Shown: piece by piece, positions 1-8,549 of the stretch
Numbering within the stretch: position 1 is the stretch's first letter
How the letters are laid out: each line of letters opens with the position of its first letter
Source of the DNA: an uncultured bacterium
GTDB taxonomy: Bacteria; Cloacimonadota; Cloacimonadia; Cloacimonadales; Cloacimonadaceae
NCBI GenBank assembly: GCA_937924555.1
Contig: CALDSN010000053.1
Coordinates: 1-17,667 of the forward strand
Length of the DNA stretch: 17,667 nucleotides
Direction: 5' to 3'
Notes under the pieces: generated by a model
Seen by the model: the letters and a program-made list of their open reading frames with translations, nothing else
Told to the model about the DNA's origin: nothing
Database searches by the model: none
Translations under genes and position numbers: made by a program

Positions 1-46
1 CGAGATCTGATCGTGACTGGAGTTCAGACGTGTGCTCTTCCGATCT
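1..46 (-). other. Illumina TruSeq index adapter (artefact)
   Basis: Bases 13-46 are the reverse complement of the TruSeq indexed adapter (ending GCTCTTCCGATCT). They are preceded by CTGATC at 7-12, the complement of index GATCAG, and CGAGAT at 1-6 from the flow-cell part of the oligo. The block is the exact reverse complement of 17621-17666. It is library sequence left in the assembly, so genome starts at about 47. Any start codon placed here, such as the GTG at 30, is false. Confidence 0.98.
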
Positions 47-215
47 CCAATATTTGATAGTGATTTTACCTGTGGTGTTGTTCCAGATATTCTACTCCAT
101 CATCCCTGCTTTCCGCAAAGAGCTTCCACCGTATTTTGTACCAATTATGCTGGGTGTTGCTCTTCTGATGGGCATACTAAACATCATTGTTTCAAAGAGA
201 CTTGGCGAAATATAA
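47..215 (+). CDS. C-terminal fragment of an integral membrane protein
   Basis: About 55 genomic codons remain, ending at TAA 213-215. They hold two hydrophobic segments: one starting YLIVILPVVLFQIFYSII, then a short polar loop (RKELPP), then FVPIMLGVALLMGILNIIV, ending in a basic, presumably cytoplasmic tail (SKRLGEI). This looks like the last two membrane helices of a polytopic protein such as a transporter or membrane enzyme, but too little is left to name a family. The six residues preceding the fragment in this frame (MCSSDL) are translated adapter. The gene ends 16 nt before the start of the acyltransferase gene and is probably co-transcribed with it. Confidence 0.7.
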
Positions 216-231
216 GATTGGGGGAACAGAA

Positions 232-1353
232 ATGCTGTCAGTTGTACCCGTAACTACTGCTAAACAGTTAAAGCAGTTTATCATGTTGCCATTCGAGTTG
301 TATAAGCACGATCCAAACTGGGTTCCTCCATTAATTGGAGATCAGAAGAAGTTCTTTGACCCAACGAAGAATCCCTACTATCAGCATTCGGAAGTGCAGC
401 TTTATCTAGCCATGTCCGATAAAAGGGTGGTGGGGCGCATATCGGCTCATTCAAACACTCAGCATAACAAAGAACACCAGGAGAATATCGGGTTCTTTGG
501 TTTCTTTGAGTGTGTAAACGATCAGAAGGTAGCCAATGCTTTGTTTGATACTGCATTCGCATGGAACAAACAACGAGGCTTTACTTCCATGCGGGGTCCC
601 ATGAATTTCTCGGTAAACGAGGAGTGTGGTTTGCTTGTGGATGGTTTCGATACTCCTCCCATGGTGATGATGCGTCACGATCATCCCTACTATCAAAAGC
701 TATATGAAAACTGGGGACTTACCAAGACAATGGATCTGTTTGCCTATCTCAGTGTTCGAGACGAGATGCCCGAAAGAATAGTGAAGATGGTAGATATTAT
801 TACCCGTCGTACCGGAGTTAAAATACGCTCGTTATCCAAGAATAAAAAGCAGATGAAGAAGGATATTGAGACTGTTTTCGAGATATACACAAAAGCGTGG
901 GAGTACAACTGGGGTAACGTTCCCATGACCAAGGCTGAATTCGACCACATTGTAAGTGAGCTGCTACCTATTGCTGATCCTGACTTGGTGTTCATTGCCG
1001 AAATTGATGGTAAGCCAGCCGGGTTCAGTCTGGCAATGCCTAATTATAACGAAGTTCTTAAGGTCATGAACGGCAGAGTTAATCCGATTACTCTCATAAA
1101 AGCTTGGTTTGCCCAGAGAAAGATCAGTTCTGCTCGGGTGATAACCATGGGAGTTATTAAGGAATTCCAGGGACGCGGCATTGACAGTGTGTTTCATTAC
1201 CATTCTTACACAAATGGCTTGCCCAAGGGTTACACTCGGGGTGAGTTTTCCTGGGTTCTAGAGAATAACACTTTGATGAGACATGTTGCTGAGAAACTGG
1301 ATGCAGTTATCTACAAAACATACAGGTTATATGACAAAGCGATCACTCAGTAA
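232..1353 (+). CDS. GNAT-fold N-acyltransferase, possible bacterial ceramide-synthase-like
   Basis: This 373-residue protein belongs to a large GNAT-related family with a recognisable N-terminal block: FELYKHDPNWVPPL at residues 21-34, NPYYQHSEV at 47-55, GFFGFFEC at 87-94 and MRGPMNFSVNEECGLLVDGFD at 120-140. The C-terminal half has the acetyl/acyl-CoA pyrophosphate loop QGRGID at 313-318 after a beta strand (VITMGV). ATG 232 is preferred over ATG 187 because a GGGGGA Shine-Dalgarno (220-225) sits 6 nt upstream and 187 lies inside the previous gene. Family members are usually annotated only as N-acetyltransferases. From memory, the Caulobacter ceramide synthase bCerS belongs to a GNAT-like family of similar size, and a PAP2 lipid enzyme follows here, so an acyl transfer to a lipid amine is plausible. 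The family call is firm; the substrate is inference. Confidence 0.8.
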   Translation: MLSVVPVTTAKQLKQFIMLPFELYKHDPNWVPPLIGDQKKFFDPTKNPYYQHSEVQLYLAMSDKRVVGRISAHSNTQHNKEHQENIGFFGFFECVNDQKVANALFDTAFAWNKQRGFTSMRGPMNFSVNEECGLLVDGFDTPPMVMMRHDHPYYQKLYENWGLTKTMDLFAYLSVRDEMPERIVKMVDIITRRTGVKIRSLSKNKKQMKKDIETVFEIYTKAWEYNWGNVPMTKAEFDHIVSELLPIADPDLVFIAEIDGKPAGFSLAMPNYNEVLKVMNGRVNPITLIKAWFAQRKISSARVITMGVIKEFQGRGIDSVFHYHSYTNGLPKGYTRGEFSWVLENNTLMRHVAEKLDAVIYKTYRLYDKAITQ

Positions 1354-2278
1354 AGTAAGCCTATTCAGCCAGGATCTTCTGGGAGTATCGAGCAACTTCC
1401 TATCCGCGATTGATTTTATCACCATTGCGTTTTGCGGGTGGATTCTGCTCTATATGAGTGTGGGGATTAGTTACACATACGAGCCTTGGATACACATCCC
1501 AAAGTATTTGGGGGTTTGTATCTCGGTATTGCTGATGGCATGGTTAAGCAGGCAAGCATTTGTTACCGGAAATCCTAAGCTAAATAAGCCTCTGAGTTTT
1601 CTCCGTGGTATTTATCCTGTGCTACTTTTCGGCTATTTCTTCACATCAAGTCATGCCTTTAATCGTATCATCTTTCATGATTGGCTTGATCCTTTGTTCA
1701 TGGCGATTGATAAAAGTGTATTTGGTTACTATCCATCATTGGAATGGGGAAAGGAACTAAGCCAAGCATGGGCGCAAGAGCTTTTTCATGCTGCCTATTT
1801 CTGTTATTATCCCATGATTGCCGGTTTGCCCGTGTATCTTTATTTTAAGCAGCCCAAGGCATTCAAAGAGCTTATCTTCAACCTGACTTTTGTGTTCTAC
1901 CTTTGCTATACTATCTATTCCATCCTCCCGGTTATCGGTGGTAGGTTTATCCCGGAAGCAATGGAGATAACCAAAACCTACAGGGCGGGATTATTTACCC
2001 ACATAATGGTGTTTATCTACAGACATTCAGGTCATCTTGGCGGTGCATTTCCCAGCAGCCATATTGCCATTACTTTGGTGTTAACTGTGGCGGCTTTGAG
2101 GTTTGTAAGACCTGCGGGATATGTATTTTCGGTGATTGCGTTCTTTTTATCTATTGCCACGGTGTTTTGTCATTATCATTGGGCTATTGATGCCTGTATG
2201 GGCATTGTAACCGGTATCGGTGCATATTATCTGGCGAACTATGTGCGAGCCAAGCTATTCTTGTTAGGCTACCAATAA
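1331..2278 (+). CDS. PAP2-superfamily membrane phosphatase/phosphotransferase, AUR1-like
   Basis: The protein has 315 residues from ATG 1331 and about six hydrophobic segments. The PAP2 catalytic pair is visible: GGAFPSSH (His244) and CHYHWAID (His283 with Asp287 four residues later). This spacing matches the H-x3-D of the inositol-phosphorylceramide synthase/AUR1-type (PAP2_3) branch. Expected chemistry is transfer or hydrolysis of a phospho-headgroup on a membrane lipid through a phospho-histidine, in the inner membrane with the active site facing outwards. The start overlaps the acyltransferase gene by 23 nt, implying translational coupling. An upstream in-frame ATG at 1283 would deepen the overlap to 71 nt and lacks a better ribosome site. 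It could instead be an undecaprenyl-pyrophosphate or lipid A phosphatase; the substrate cannot be read from sequence. Confidence 0.82.
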   Translation: MTKRSLSKVSLFSQDLLGVSSNFLSAIDFITIAFCGWILLYMSVGISYTYEPWIHIPKYLGVCISVLLMAWLSRQAFVTGNPKLNKPLSFLRGIYPVLLFGYFFTSSHAFNRIIFHDWLDPLFMAIDKSVFGYYPSLEWGKELSQAWAQELFHAAYFCYYPMIAGLPVYLYFKQPKAFKELIFNLTFVFYLCYTIYSILPVIGGRFIPEAMEITKTYRAGLFTHIMVFIYRHSGHLGGAFPSSHIAITLVLTVAALRFVRPAGYVFSVIAFFLSIATVFCHYHWAIDACMGIVTGIGAYYLANYVRAKLFLLGYQ

Positions 2279-2292
2279 ACAATGGAGTATCA

Positions 2293-3333
2293 ATGCTTAA
2301 GAACTTTATAATATTGTTCACAATGGTGTTACTGGCTTGTAGTCTGTTTGCTCAAACTACACTACCAATCACCTCCTATGACTATGCCATTCCTGCCAAC
2401 AATGTATCACCCATAACTATGGGTAGAGGCGCAATCAACCTTTCCAACAGCGACGATCCTTTCGCAGCATACTCCAATCCGGCTCTTCTGGCTAGCAATG
2501 AGCTTAGCTCTTTTTCTACTTCCTTCAGGCTTACTTCCCCAGATGAAATCAATTTCTGGGATGCGGTCAATATTAGCAATTCTCTTAAGGACAAACAATT
2601 TAAGTACTTTGTGGTTAATGCCAAGCAAGCTTCTTTTGGATATCAACCCGTGGCAGGGGTGCACATCAGCGAGATGAACTCGGACGGTACGAGCAAATAC
2701 TATGATTATCAATTGGATAAGATGCAAGTATCCATGGGTGGAACAGATAAAAAGTATGATAAACTTAGTGCCGGACTAAGCTTGAAGTACCTTGCGGGAA
2801 GATTGGTCTATCTTGCTGAGCATCGACAAGGGAATGTGTTGATTCGCGATAGATTCATCGACGATAAAGTGAAAGGGTTTTCGACAGATTTAGGCTTCAC
2901 CTTCAAACAGGGTAATTACACTTATGCTGCCTGTGCTTATGACCTGTTATCGCGCTTGTGGTGGGAGAACTATGATTCTGTTCCCTTACAGCGAAGGATG
3001 AGTATGGGTATGGGCTACGACACGGATAACAGCCATTGGAATTTCGGTTTACAGAGCAAGATATCCAGTAAACCGGAAACTACTTACCACCTAGGTTATG
3101 GCTACACTTGGAATTTCAGCCAAAGCACACCCACCGCGGAGAATTCCTCACGGCAAACCATGGATGTTCGCGTGGGCATATACAGCAAGGATTTCTATGG
3201 TACAGACAATATCAATTACACCTTTGGCGGTGGCTATTATTATAAGAATATCCGCTTTGATTTCTCTCTCAACGCCCCCGGAATGAAGATGGCTAACAGT
3301 GAGTATCTTTTTGCCCTAAGTTTAGGAATATAG
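2293..3333 (+). CDS. PorV/PorQ-like outer-membrane beta-barrel protein
   Basis: This 346-residue protein has a signal peptide (hydrophobic run FIILFTMVLLACSLFA at about 5-20, cleavage expected near Ala20-Gln21). The mature N-terminus carries the conserved MGRGAINLSNSDDPFAAYSNPALL block at 43-66, typical of the PorV/PorQ and UPF0164 barrels related to FadL. The rest alternates polar and aromatic residues, with glycine-rich strands such as LGYGYTWNF and YTFGGGYYY, and ends in the strand SEYLFALSLGI, as expected of an outer-membrane barrel. PorV is a type IX secretion shuttle in Bacteroidota, but PorV-like paralogues are common and this one is not shown to be the secretion component. A GGAG ribosome site lies just upstream. 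The stop abuts the next gene's GTG with no gap. Confidence 0.78.
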   Translation: MLKNFIILFTMVLLACSLFAQTTLPITSYDYAIPANNVSPITMGRGAINLSNSDDPFAAYSNPALLASNELSSFSTSFRLTSPDEINFWDAVNISNSLKDKQFKYFVVNAKQASFGYQPVAGVHISEMNSDGTSKYYDYQLDKMQVSMGGTDKKYDKLSAGLSLKYLAGRLVYLAEHRQGNVLIRDRFIDDKVKGFSTDLGFTFKQGNYTYAACAYDLLSRLWWENYDSVPLQRRMSMGMGYDTDNSHWNFGLQSKISSKPETTYHLGYGYTWNFSQSTPTAENSSRQTMDVRVGIYSKDFYGTDNINYTFGGGYYYKNIRFDFSLNAPGMKMANSEYLFALSLGI

Positions 3334-5253
3334 GTGTTCGAGCTAAGTTTTCTAAACATCTCTCTCCTCATCTTTTCGGCAGCCACCATTCTGCCTCTGC
3401 TCATCTGGTTGTTGGCGAAAAAGAAGCCTGTGCGGGTGGTTTTCCCCAGTATCAGGTTCATCAAGCTAAGCAAAGAGCAGGAGAAAAGCCGTAGTAAGCT
3501 GAAGAACATACTTTTACTTATTATCCGAATGCTTATTATTCTAATGGTTACTCTTGCTGTTGCTCGCCCCATGCTCCGTTCCCCCAAGATTGCTGCATCG
3601 AAAAAGCATCCTCCTACGGCAATAGCCATACTATTGGACACATCTTATAGCATGGATTACAGTGAGGGAGCAAAGAGTTATTTGCAGCACGCCAAAGAAG
3701 CCCTGCTGAAGATAAACAATCTCACCACGGATGATGACAGGCTGATACTTATAAGTTCGGATGAGGGCTGGAACAGGCTAAATTCCCAGATATATTCATC
3801 CAAGTTACCCCCCTCAATCATCGATAAGATAAGGGTATGCTATCTTCCCCTCAGCTTTGAGGAAATGCTTAGGTACGCTGAATTGAAGTTGCAGGAAAGC
3901 CAAATGCCAAACCAAGAGATGTACATTATCTCGGATGAAAGTCTGGAGCCCATGCGCCTCAAGTCCTCGGTTCCCATTGCCTTTATCCCTCTTCCCGATA
4001 CAGCGGATTATAGCAACCTTGCCGTAACCTCAGCCAAGGTGCTACCACAATTAGTGGAGAAAAAGAAGCAGCAAAGCATTAGTTTCAATGTGGAAAATTA
4101 CGGCAGTAAGGAACGCAGGGATGTATTGGTAAAGGCGGTTATTGGTGATATCAAGGTGGCAGAGAAGTTCGTAAATGTTCCTGCTAGGCAAGCCATTACA
4201 GAAACTATTCCATGCGAGATTAGGGATGATGGTTGGCAAAGTGGATACATTGAAGTAGTAGATGAACGGCAAACCCAGGATAACAAGTGCTATTTTGCTT
4301 TTCCATATTATCTTTCTCCCCGCATAGGGGTCATCACCCAAGCTCCTTCCCTTCCCCCCTTCTTATCTTCATTGATTGAGATATATACCGGTAAAGCACC
4401 ACAGATACTTCGTCCCGAAGGCCTAAACCTCAGTCAGTTGGATATGTATCAATCTTTTATCCTTTACGAGCCCGGCAGCCTTAGCTCCAAACTGCAGCAA
4501 TTCCTCAGCACTTTGAACAGCCGTAAGATTGGCTTGTTGGTTTGCCTTGGCAACAACCTTGGCTCAGACATGAAGTCTCAACTTAAGGCTATGTTTGGGG
4601 TGGAGATTAAGGATTTTGCAACTCAAGCGGTTAGTATCGATATGATCAGCAAGCATCACAGTATCAGTTCAGTTATTGCTGATAAACAGATTAAAAATCG
4701 CAACATTGCTTCCTATTGGAAGGCACAAGCCCCTTCCGGAGCAGGTATAATCAATGCCCAAGGCAATCCCCTAGCTATCCAGCGGGATAAACAAAGCCTT
4801 TGGCTGTGGAATATTGCCAGTCCCAATAATGTGTTCTTTATGGATCCAGCTTTTCCCGTATTTGCTTTTCGTACATTGGATTTCATTTCCGGCACAGAGC
4901 AGCCCGAAACCTCAAGAAAGTTGGGTGAGATTATCAGCAGTAGCAAGCTTGTGCTTCCCGGCGGTGAGATGCTAATCTCTCCCAAGCACAAAACCCAACT
5001 ACCGGGAGTATATGTTTTGGAACCGGGTAGTCCCCAACAGAGCATGGTTGCTGTCAATATTAACTATAATGATTCGGAACTCAGGCGGAACACCCCTTCT
5101 GGAGTTAAGAATCTTGGTGCCAATTGGCAAAACAAGCTATTCATGTCCCGCTTGGGTCATGATCTTTGGAAGACTTTGTTAGCTATCGCTTTTGCTTTGG
5201 TAATTTTGGAGCTGGTCATTGTGAAGATCGAGGAATCCCGCTCCCAATCCTGA
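3334..5253 (+). CDS. BatA-type membrane protein with vWA domain
   Basis: The 639-residue protein begins with the BatA/aerotolerance N-terminal domain: a first membrane helix (about 5-28), a short basic segment ending VVFPSIRFIKLS, and a second helix (about 57-76). A von Willebrand A domain follows, with the metal-binding MIDAS start LLDTSYS (Asp102, Ser104, Ser106). A long beta-rich periplasmic region and a C-terminal helix (about 611-632) complete the architecture of the family found with MoxR/Bat systems in Bacteroidota. No MoxR ATPase or BatB-E gene is adjacent, so it stands apart from the usual operon. GTG 3334 directly follows the previous stop, with AGGA (3324-3327) 6 nt upstream, so it is probably translated by coupling. 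Its role is probably envelope assembly or stress tolerance; the molecular function is unknown. Confidence 0.85.
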   Translation: MFELSFLNISLLIFSAATILPLLIWLLAKKKPVRVVFPSIRFIKLSKEQEKSRSKLKNILLLIIRMLIILMVTLAVARPMLRSPKIAASKKHPPTAIAILLDTSYSMDYSEGAKSYLQHAKEALLKINNLTTDDDRLILISSDEGWNRLNSQIYSSKLPPSIIDKIRVCYLPLSFEEMLRYAELKLQESQMPNQEMYIISDESLEPMRLKSSVPIAFIPLPDTADYSNLAVTSAKVLPQLVEKKKQQSISFNVENYGSKERRDVLVKAVIGDIKVAEKFVNVPARQAITETIPCEIRDDGWQSGYIEVVDERQTQDNKCYFAFPYYLSPRIGVITQAPSLPPFLSSLIEIYTGKAPQILRPEGLNLSQLDMYQSFILYEPGSLSSKLQQFLSTLNSRKIGLLVCLGNNLGSDMKSQLKAMFGVEIKDFATQAVSIDMISKHHSISSVIADKQIKNRNIASYWKAQAPSGAGIINAQGNPLAIQRDKQSLWLWNIASPNNVFFMDPAFPVFAFRTLDFISGTEQPETSRKLGEIISSSKLVLPGGEMLISPKHKTQLPGVYVLEPGSPQQSMVAVNINYNDSELRRNTPSGVKNLGANWQNKLFMSRLGHDLWKTLLAIAFALVILELVIVKIEESRSQS

Positions 5254-5270
5254 TTTGTGAGGTTAACATC

Positions 5271-7139
5271 ATGATATTAGAACGCATCACCAACCCCAAG
5301 CTTATCCGTGAGCTATCTCTGAATGAGCTTAACCTCCTCGCCAAGGAAGTCCGTGCCCGCATCGTGGATGTGGTTTCCCAAACCGGGGGACACATAGCCC
5401 CCAGTCTTGGTGCGGTGGATTTCACCGTTGCCTTGCTGCACCTCTTTGATCCCCTTAAAGACAGAATAGTATGGGATGTGGGGCATCAAAGTTATGGCTG
5501 GAAGATACTGACAGGCAGGAATGCCGAATTTGCCACACTACGCACTTATGGAGGCATAAGCGGGTTTACCAACCGTGATGAAAGCCCCTGTGATGCCTTT
5601 TCCACGGGGCACAGTAGCACCTCCATTTCTGCAGCTTTGGGCATTGCCTGTGCCAGAGACTTGAATAATCAAGGTGGGCACTGCGTTGCAGTTATTGGCG
5701 ACGGAGCTCTAACCGGCGGAATGAGCTTTGAAGCCCTGAACCATGCCGGACACCTGCAGAAGAACAAGTTCATTGTTATCCTGAATGACAATGCCATGTC
5801 CATCTCCAAAAATGTGGGTGGCTTACAGAAATATATGGCTCGCATGATGGCAAGCCGTTCCTATAACACTTTAAAGAAGCAGATTTGGGACTTGAGCGGC
5901 AGCCTGCCCTCAAGCATTCGCCGAAGGTTCATCTACGGTGCTCAGAAGCTGGAAGAATCCATGATGAACATCCTCATCCCCAACATCATTTTCGAGGATC
6001 TCGGCTTCAAGTATGTGGGTCCCATCGACGGTCACGATATTGGTCACCTTCTATCTATCCTCAAACGGGTGAAGGATTTCATGGTGGGTCCCGTGCTTAT
6101 TCATGTGGTTACCAAAAAGGGTAAGGGATATGCCCCTGCAGAAAAGAATGCCTCTGTATTTCATGGCATCGGTCCCTTCGAGGCATCAAGCGGTAAGTTT
6201 AGCTGCAGCGGTAAAGAAAGCTGGAGCGAGGTGATGGGTAATTGCTTGGTGGAGATTGCCGCCAAGCAAAGCAATGTAACGGCGATTACTGCTGCCATGG
6301 CTGCCGGAACAGGCTTAAGCCCTTTTGAAACGAAGTATCCATCCCGCTTTTTCGATGTGGGCATTGCGGAGCAGCATGCCGTAACTCTTGCCGCAGGGAT
6401 GGCAACCAAGGGAATTAAGCCCTTTGTAGCAATATATTCCACCTTCATGCAGCGTGCTTTGGATCAGCTTATCCACGATGTTGCTATGCCTCGCTTACCG
6501 GTTGTATTCTGCATAGATCGTGCTGGATTGGTGGGAGAGGATGGAGCCACTCATCACGGTGCTTTCGATATTTCTTTCTTAAGCTATATCCCCAATCTGC
6601 ACATCCTTTCACCCTTCACGGCGCAAGAACTGCGGGCAATGCTCAATTGGGCTGCATCCTACACGGACGGTCCTGTAGCAATCCGCTATCCACGTGGAAC
6701 AGCCTTATGTGCTCCCGAGGACGAAGCAGAGTTTACCTTCAACCCCGGAAAAGCGATTGTGCAGCATGATGGTGAGGGCATTGCGCTTATCGCCAGCGGA
6801 GATGCTTTCGCCATTGCCTTAGATGTTTATACCAAACTTAAAGAGAATTCTCTAAACCCCGCTCTTGTCCGTATTCCCTGCATCAAACCCATGGATTTGG
6901 GTTTGCTGGAATCCCTATCCACCACCTGCAGTCATATCTACACGCTGGAGAACGGCAGCATCATTGGCGGAATGGGAGCTCATATTGCCCAGATACTTGG
7001 TTCTTCCCCTGTTAGAGTGAAGAACTTCGGTTATCCCGATGCCTTCGTTACCCATGGCAAGACAGACCTTTTACTTAGTGAGATTGGCTTCACTGCCGAT
7101 AGCATTGCCAAAGAAATAATCCAAGAGCTAATGCCGTGA
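5271..7139 (+). CDS. dxs: 1-deoxy-D-xylulose-5-phosphate synthase
   Basis: This thiamine-diphosphate enzyme condenses pyruvate and glyceraldehyde-3-phosphate, the first step of the MEP isoprenoid pathway. The 622 residues match the usual length (about 620-640). Visible motifs: GGHIAPSLG (His41), WDVGHQSYGWKILTGR (68-83), GHSSTS (113-118), the cofactor motif GDGALTGG...LNDN (143-174), the catalytic Glu in GIAEQHA (Glu367), YSTFMQRALDQ (389-399) and RAGLVGEDGATHHG (417-430). ATG 5271 is chosen because TGAGG (5258-5262) lies 8 nt upstream and residues align with the family from there. The frame stays open back to an ATG at 5166, but that lies inside the vWA gene. The stop overlaps the mnmE start by 4 nt (GTGA), so the two are probably co-translated. 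The isoprenoids would feed quinones and undecaprenyl phosphate. Confidence 0.97.
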   Translation: MILERITNPKLIRELSLNELNLLAKEVRARIVDVVSQTGGHIAPSLGAVDFTVALLHLFDPLKDRIVWDVGHQSYGWKILTGRNAEFATLRTYGGISGFTNRDESPCDAFSTGHSSTSISAALGIACARDLNNQGGHCVAVIGDGALTGGMSFEALNHAGHLQKNKFIVILNDNAMSISKNVGGLQKYMARMMASRSYNTLKKQIWDLSGSLPSSIRRRFIYGAQKLEESMMNILIPNIIFEDLGFKYVGPIDGHDIGHLLSILKRVKDFMVGPVLIHVVTKKGKGYAPAEKNASVFHGIGPFEASSGKFSCSGKESWSEVMGNCLVEIAAKQSNVTAITAAMAAGTGLSPFETKYPSRFFDVGIAEQHAVTLAAGMATKGIKPFVAIYSTFMQRALDQLIHDVAMPRLPVVFCIDRAGLVGEDGATHHGAFDISFLSYIPNLHILSPFTAQELRAMLNWAASYTDGPVAIRYPRGTALCAPEDEAEFTFNPGKAIVQHDGEGIALIASGDAFAIALDVYTKLKENSLNPALVRIPCIKPMDLGLLESLSTTCSHIYTLENGSIIGGMGAHIAQILGSSPVRVKNFGYPDAFVTHGKTDLLLSEIGFTADSIAKEIIQELMP

Positions 7140-8488
7140 GCTATACCTTGTCTCCGCAAGACACCATCTGTGCGCAGATAAGTGCGGTGGGTCACGCTGC
7201 CGTAACGCTTATCCGCATCAGTGGCAGCTCTGCCATCGAAATTGTCGCGGGGTTCTTTTCTCCCGCAGTAAAGCTGCGTAAATCCCCATCACATCGCTTG
7301 CTACACGGGATGTTTCACGATGCGGAAGGCAAGGCACTGGATGAGGTGCTGTTAAGCGTATTCAAAGCTCCCCATAGCTACACGGGCGAGGATAGCGTGG
7401 AAATTTCCTGCCACGGCAATCCCAATATCGCCAATCGCATCATGCAAAACCTATTACTTCATGCCCGCATTGCCAAACCGGGTGAGTTCACCCTGCGTGC
7501 ATACCTGAATGGCAAGCTGGATCTCAGCCGCGCCGAAGCGGTGAATGACCTGATCAATGCTAAGGCATCCAAGTCCGAAACCGCTGCATTGATGCAGCTT
7601 CAGGGAAAGCTCAGCGAGCATTTGCAGGATTTTCTGGATAGGATTGCCGCCGCAAGGTTACGCTGTGAGTTATCTATAGATTTTGCCGATCAGGGGCTTC
7701 CCTCAGTTGATCTTGCCGAGCTGCAGCAAAGCATCAGCAGTCTGGTGGAAGATACCCGTTTGTTGGCACATAGAGGTGAGCAAGGTAAGCATATTCGCGA
7801 GGGTATCAGCCTCTGCCTGGCAGGCGCACCCAATGCCGGTAAGTCCTCATTGTTCAATGCTTTCTTGCAACAGAACAGGGCGATTGTCACCAGCCACCCC
7901 GGCACCACCCGCGACTATCTGGAAGAAAGCATATCGCTGCACGGCTTTCCCTTGCTTATCTACGACACGGCTGGTTTACGCAGTTCCACCGATGAGGTGG
8001 AGTCCGCCGGAATAAGCAAAAGCTATGAGCTGATGCAAAGCTCCGACCTCGTGCTACATCTTATCGACGCTACTAATCCTGCAGATGTAGTGTCCTTACC
8101 CCAGGAGCTTCTCCCCAAAACCATCACCGTATTCAGCAAAGCGGATTTACTGCCTCCCGGGCACAAGAGACAGGCGGGAGCCATATATTGCAGCGTGATG
8201 CAAGCCAATGGTATCGACGAGCTGTCGCAAAGCATCCTCAGCCGCCTCATGCTGGATGAAGACATCCTTGCTCAACCCATCATCACCAACACCCGCCACA
8301 TTGCCGCAGTAAACAAATGCCATCAGGCTTTGCTTCAAGCAGAGCAGGCTTTGGCAGATGGTTTGGGATATGAGTTTATAGCCTTTGATCTCATCAGTGC
8401 TTCCGCTGCCTTGGAAGAGATTTTGGGAGTGGTGACCACGGACGAGATGCTGGAGAGTATCTTCAGCAACTTCTGCATCGGCAAGTAA
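7136..8488 (+). CDS. mnmE: tRNA uridine-5-carboxymethylaminomethyl modification GTPase
   Basis: With MnmG, this GTPase builds the C5 substituent of U34 in tRNAs reading two-codon boxes. The 450-residue protein has all three parts: an N-terminal tetrahydrofolate-binding domain (1-120, with SYTGEDSVEISCHG at 81-94), a helical domain, and an inserted Ras-like G domain with G1 GAPNAGKS (230-237), G2 TTRD (257-260) and G3 DTAG (277-280). It ends in the invariant CIGK (447-450), whose Cys is required for modification. The G4 motif reads SKAD (334-337) rather than NKxD, an uncommon Ser substitution. Translation starts at GTG 7136 inside the dxs stop. Its folate one-carbon donor is thematically linked to ftcD downstream, but the two genes are far apart. 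Confidence 0.97.
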   Translation: MSYTLSPQDTICAQISAVGHAAVTLIRISGSSAIEIVAGFFSPAVKLRKSPSHRLLHGMFHDAEGKALDEVLLSVFKAPHSYTGEDSVEISCHGNPNIANRIMQNLLLHARIAKPGEFTLRAYLNGKLDLSRAEAVNDLINAKASKSETAALMQLQGKLSEHLQDFLDRIAAARLRCELSIDFADQGLPSVDLAELQQSISSLVEDTRLLAHRGEQGKHIREGISLCLAGAPNAGKSSLFNAFLQQNRAIVTSHPGTTRDYLEESISLHGFPLLIYDTAGLRSSTDEVESAGISKSYELMQSSDLVLHLIDATNPADVVSLPQELLPKTITVFSKADLLPPGHKRQAGAIYCSVMQANGIDELSQSILSRLMLDEDILAQPIITNTRHIAAVNKCHQALLQAEQALADGLGYEFIAFDLISASAALEEILGVVTTDEMLESIFSNFCIGK

Positions 8489-8549
8489 AGCCCTAACCCA
8501 TGCTTTTTTAGCATATTACCAACACACGAGCATCTGCGGTCAGCTTGTT

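Noticed and set aside
187..231. 15-residue N-terminal extension of the acyltransferase
   Set aside because: It would overlap the upstream gene; ATG 232 has the GGGGGA ribosome site.
5166..5270. N-terminal extension of dxs
   Set aside because: It overlaps the 3' end of the vWA gene; DXS family alignment and a good ribosome site both favour ATG 5271.
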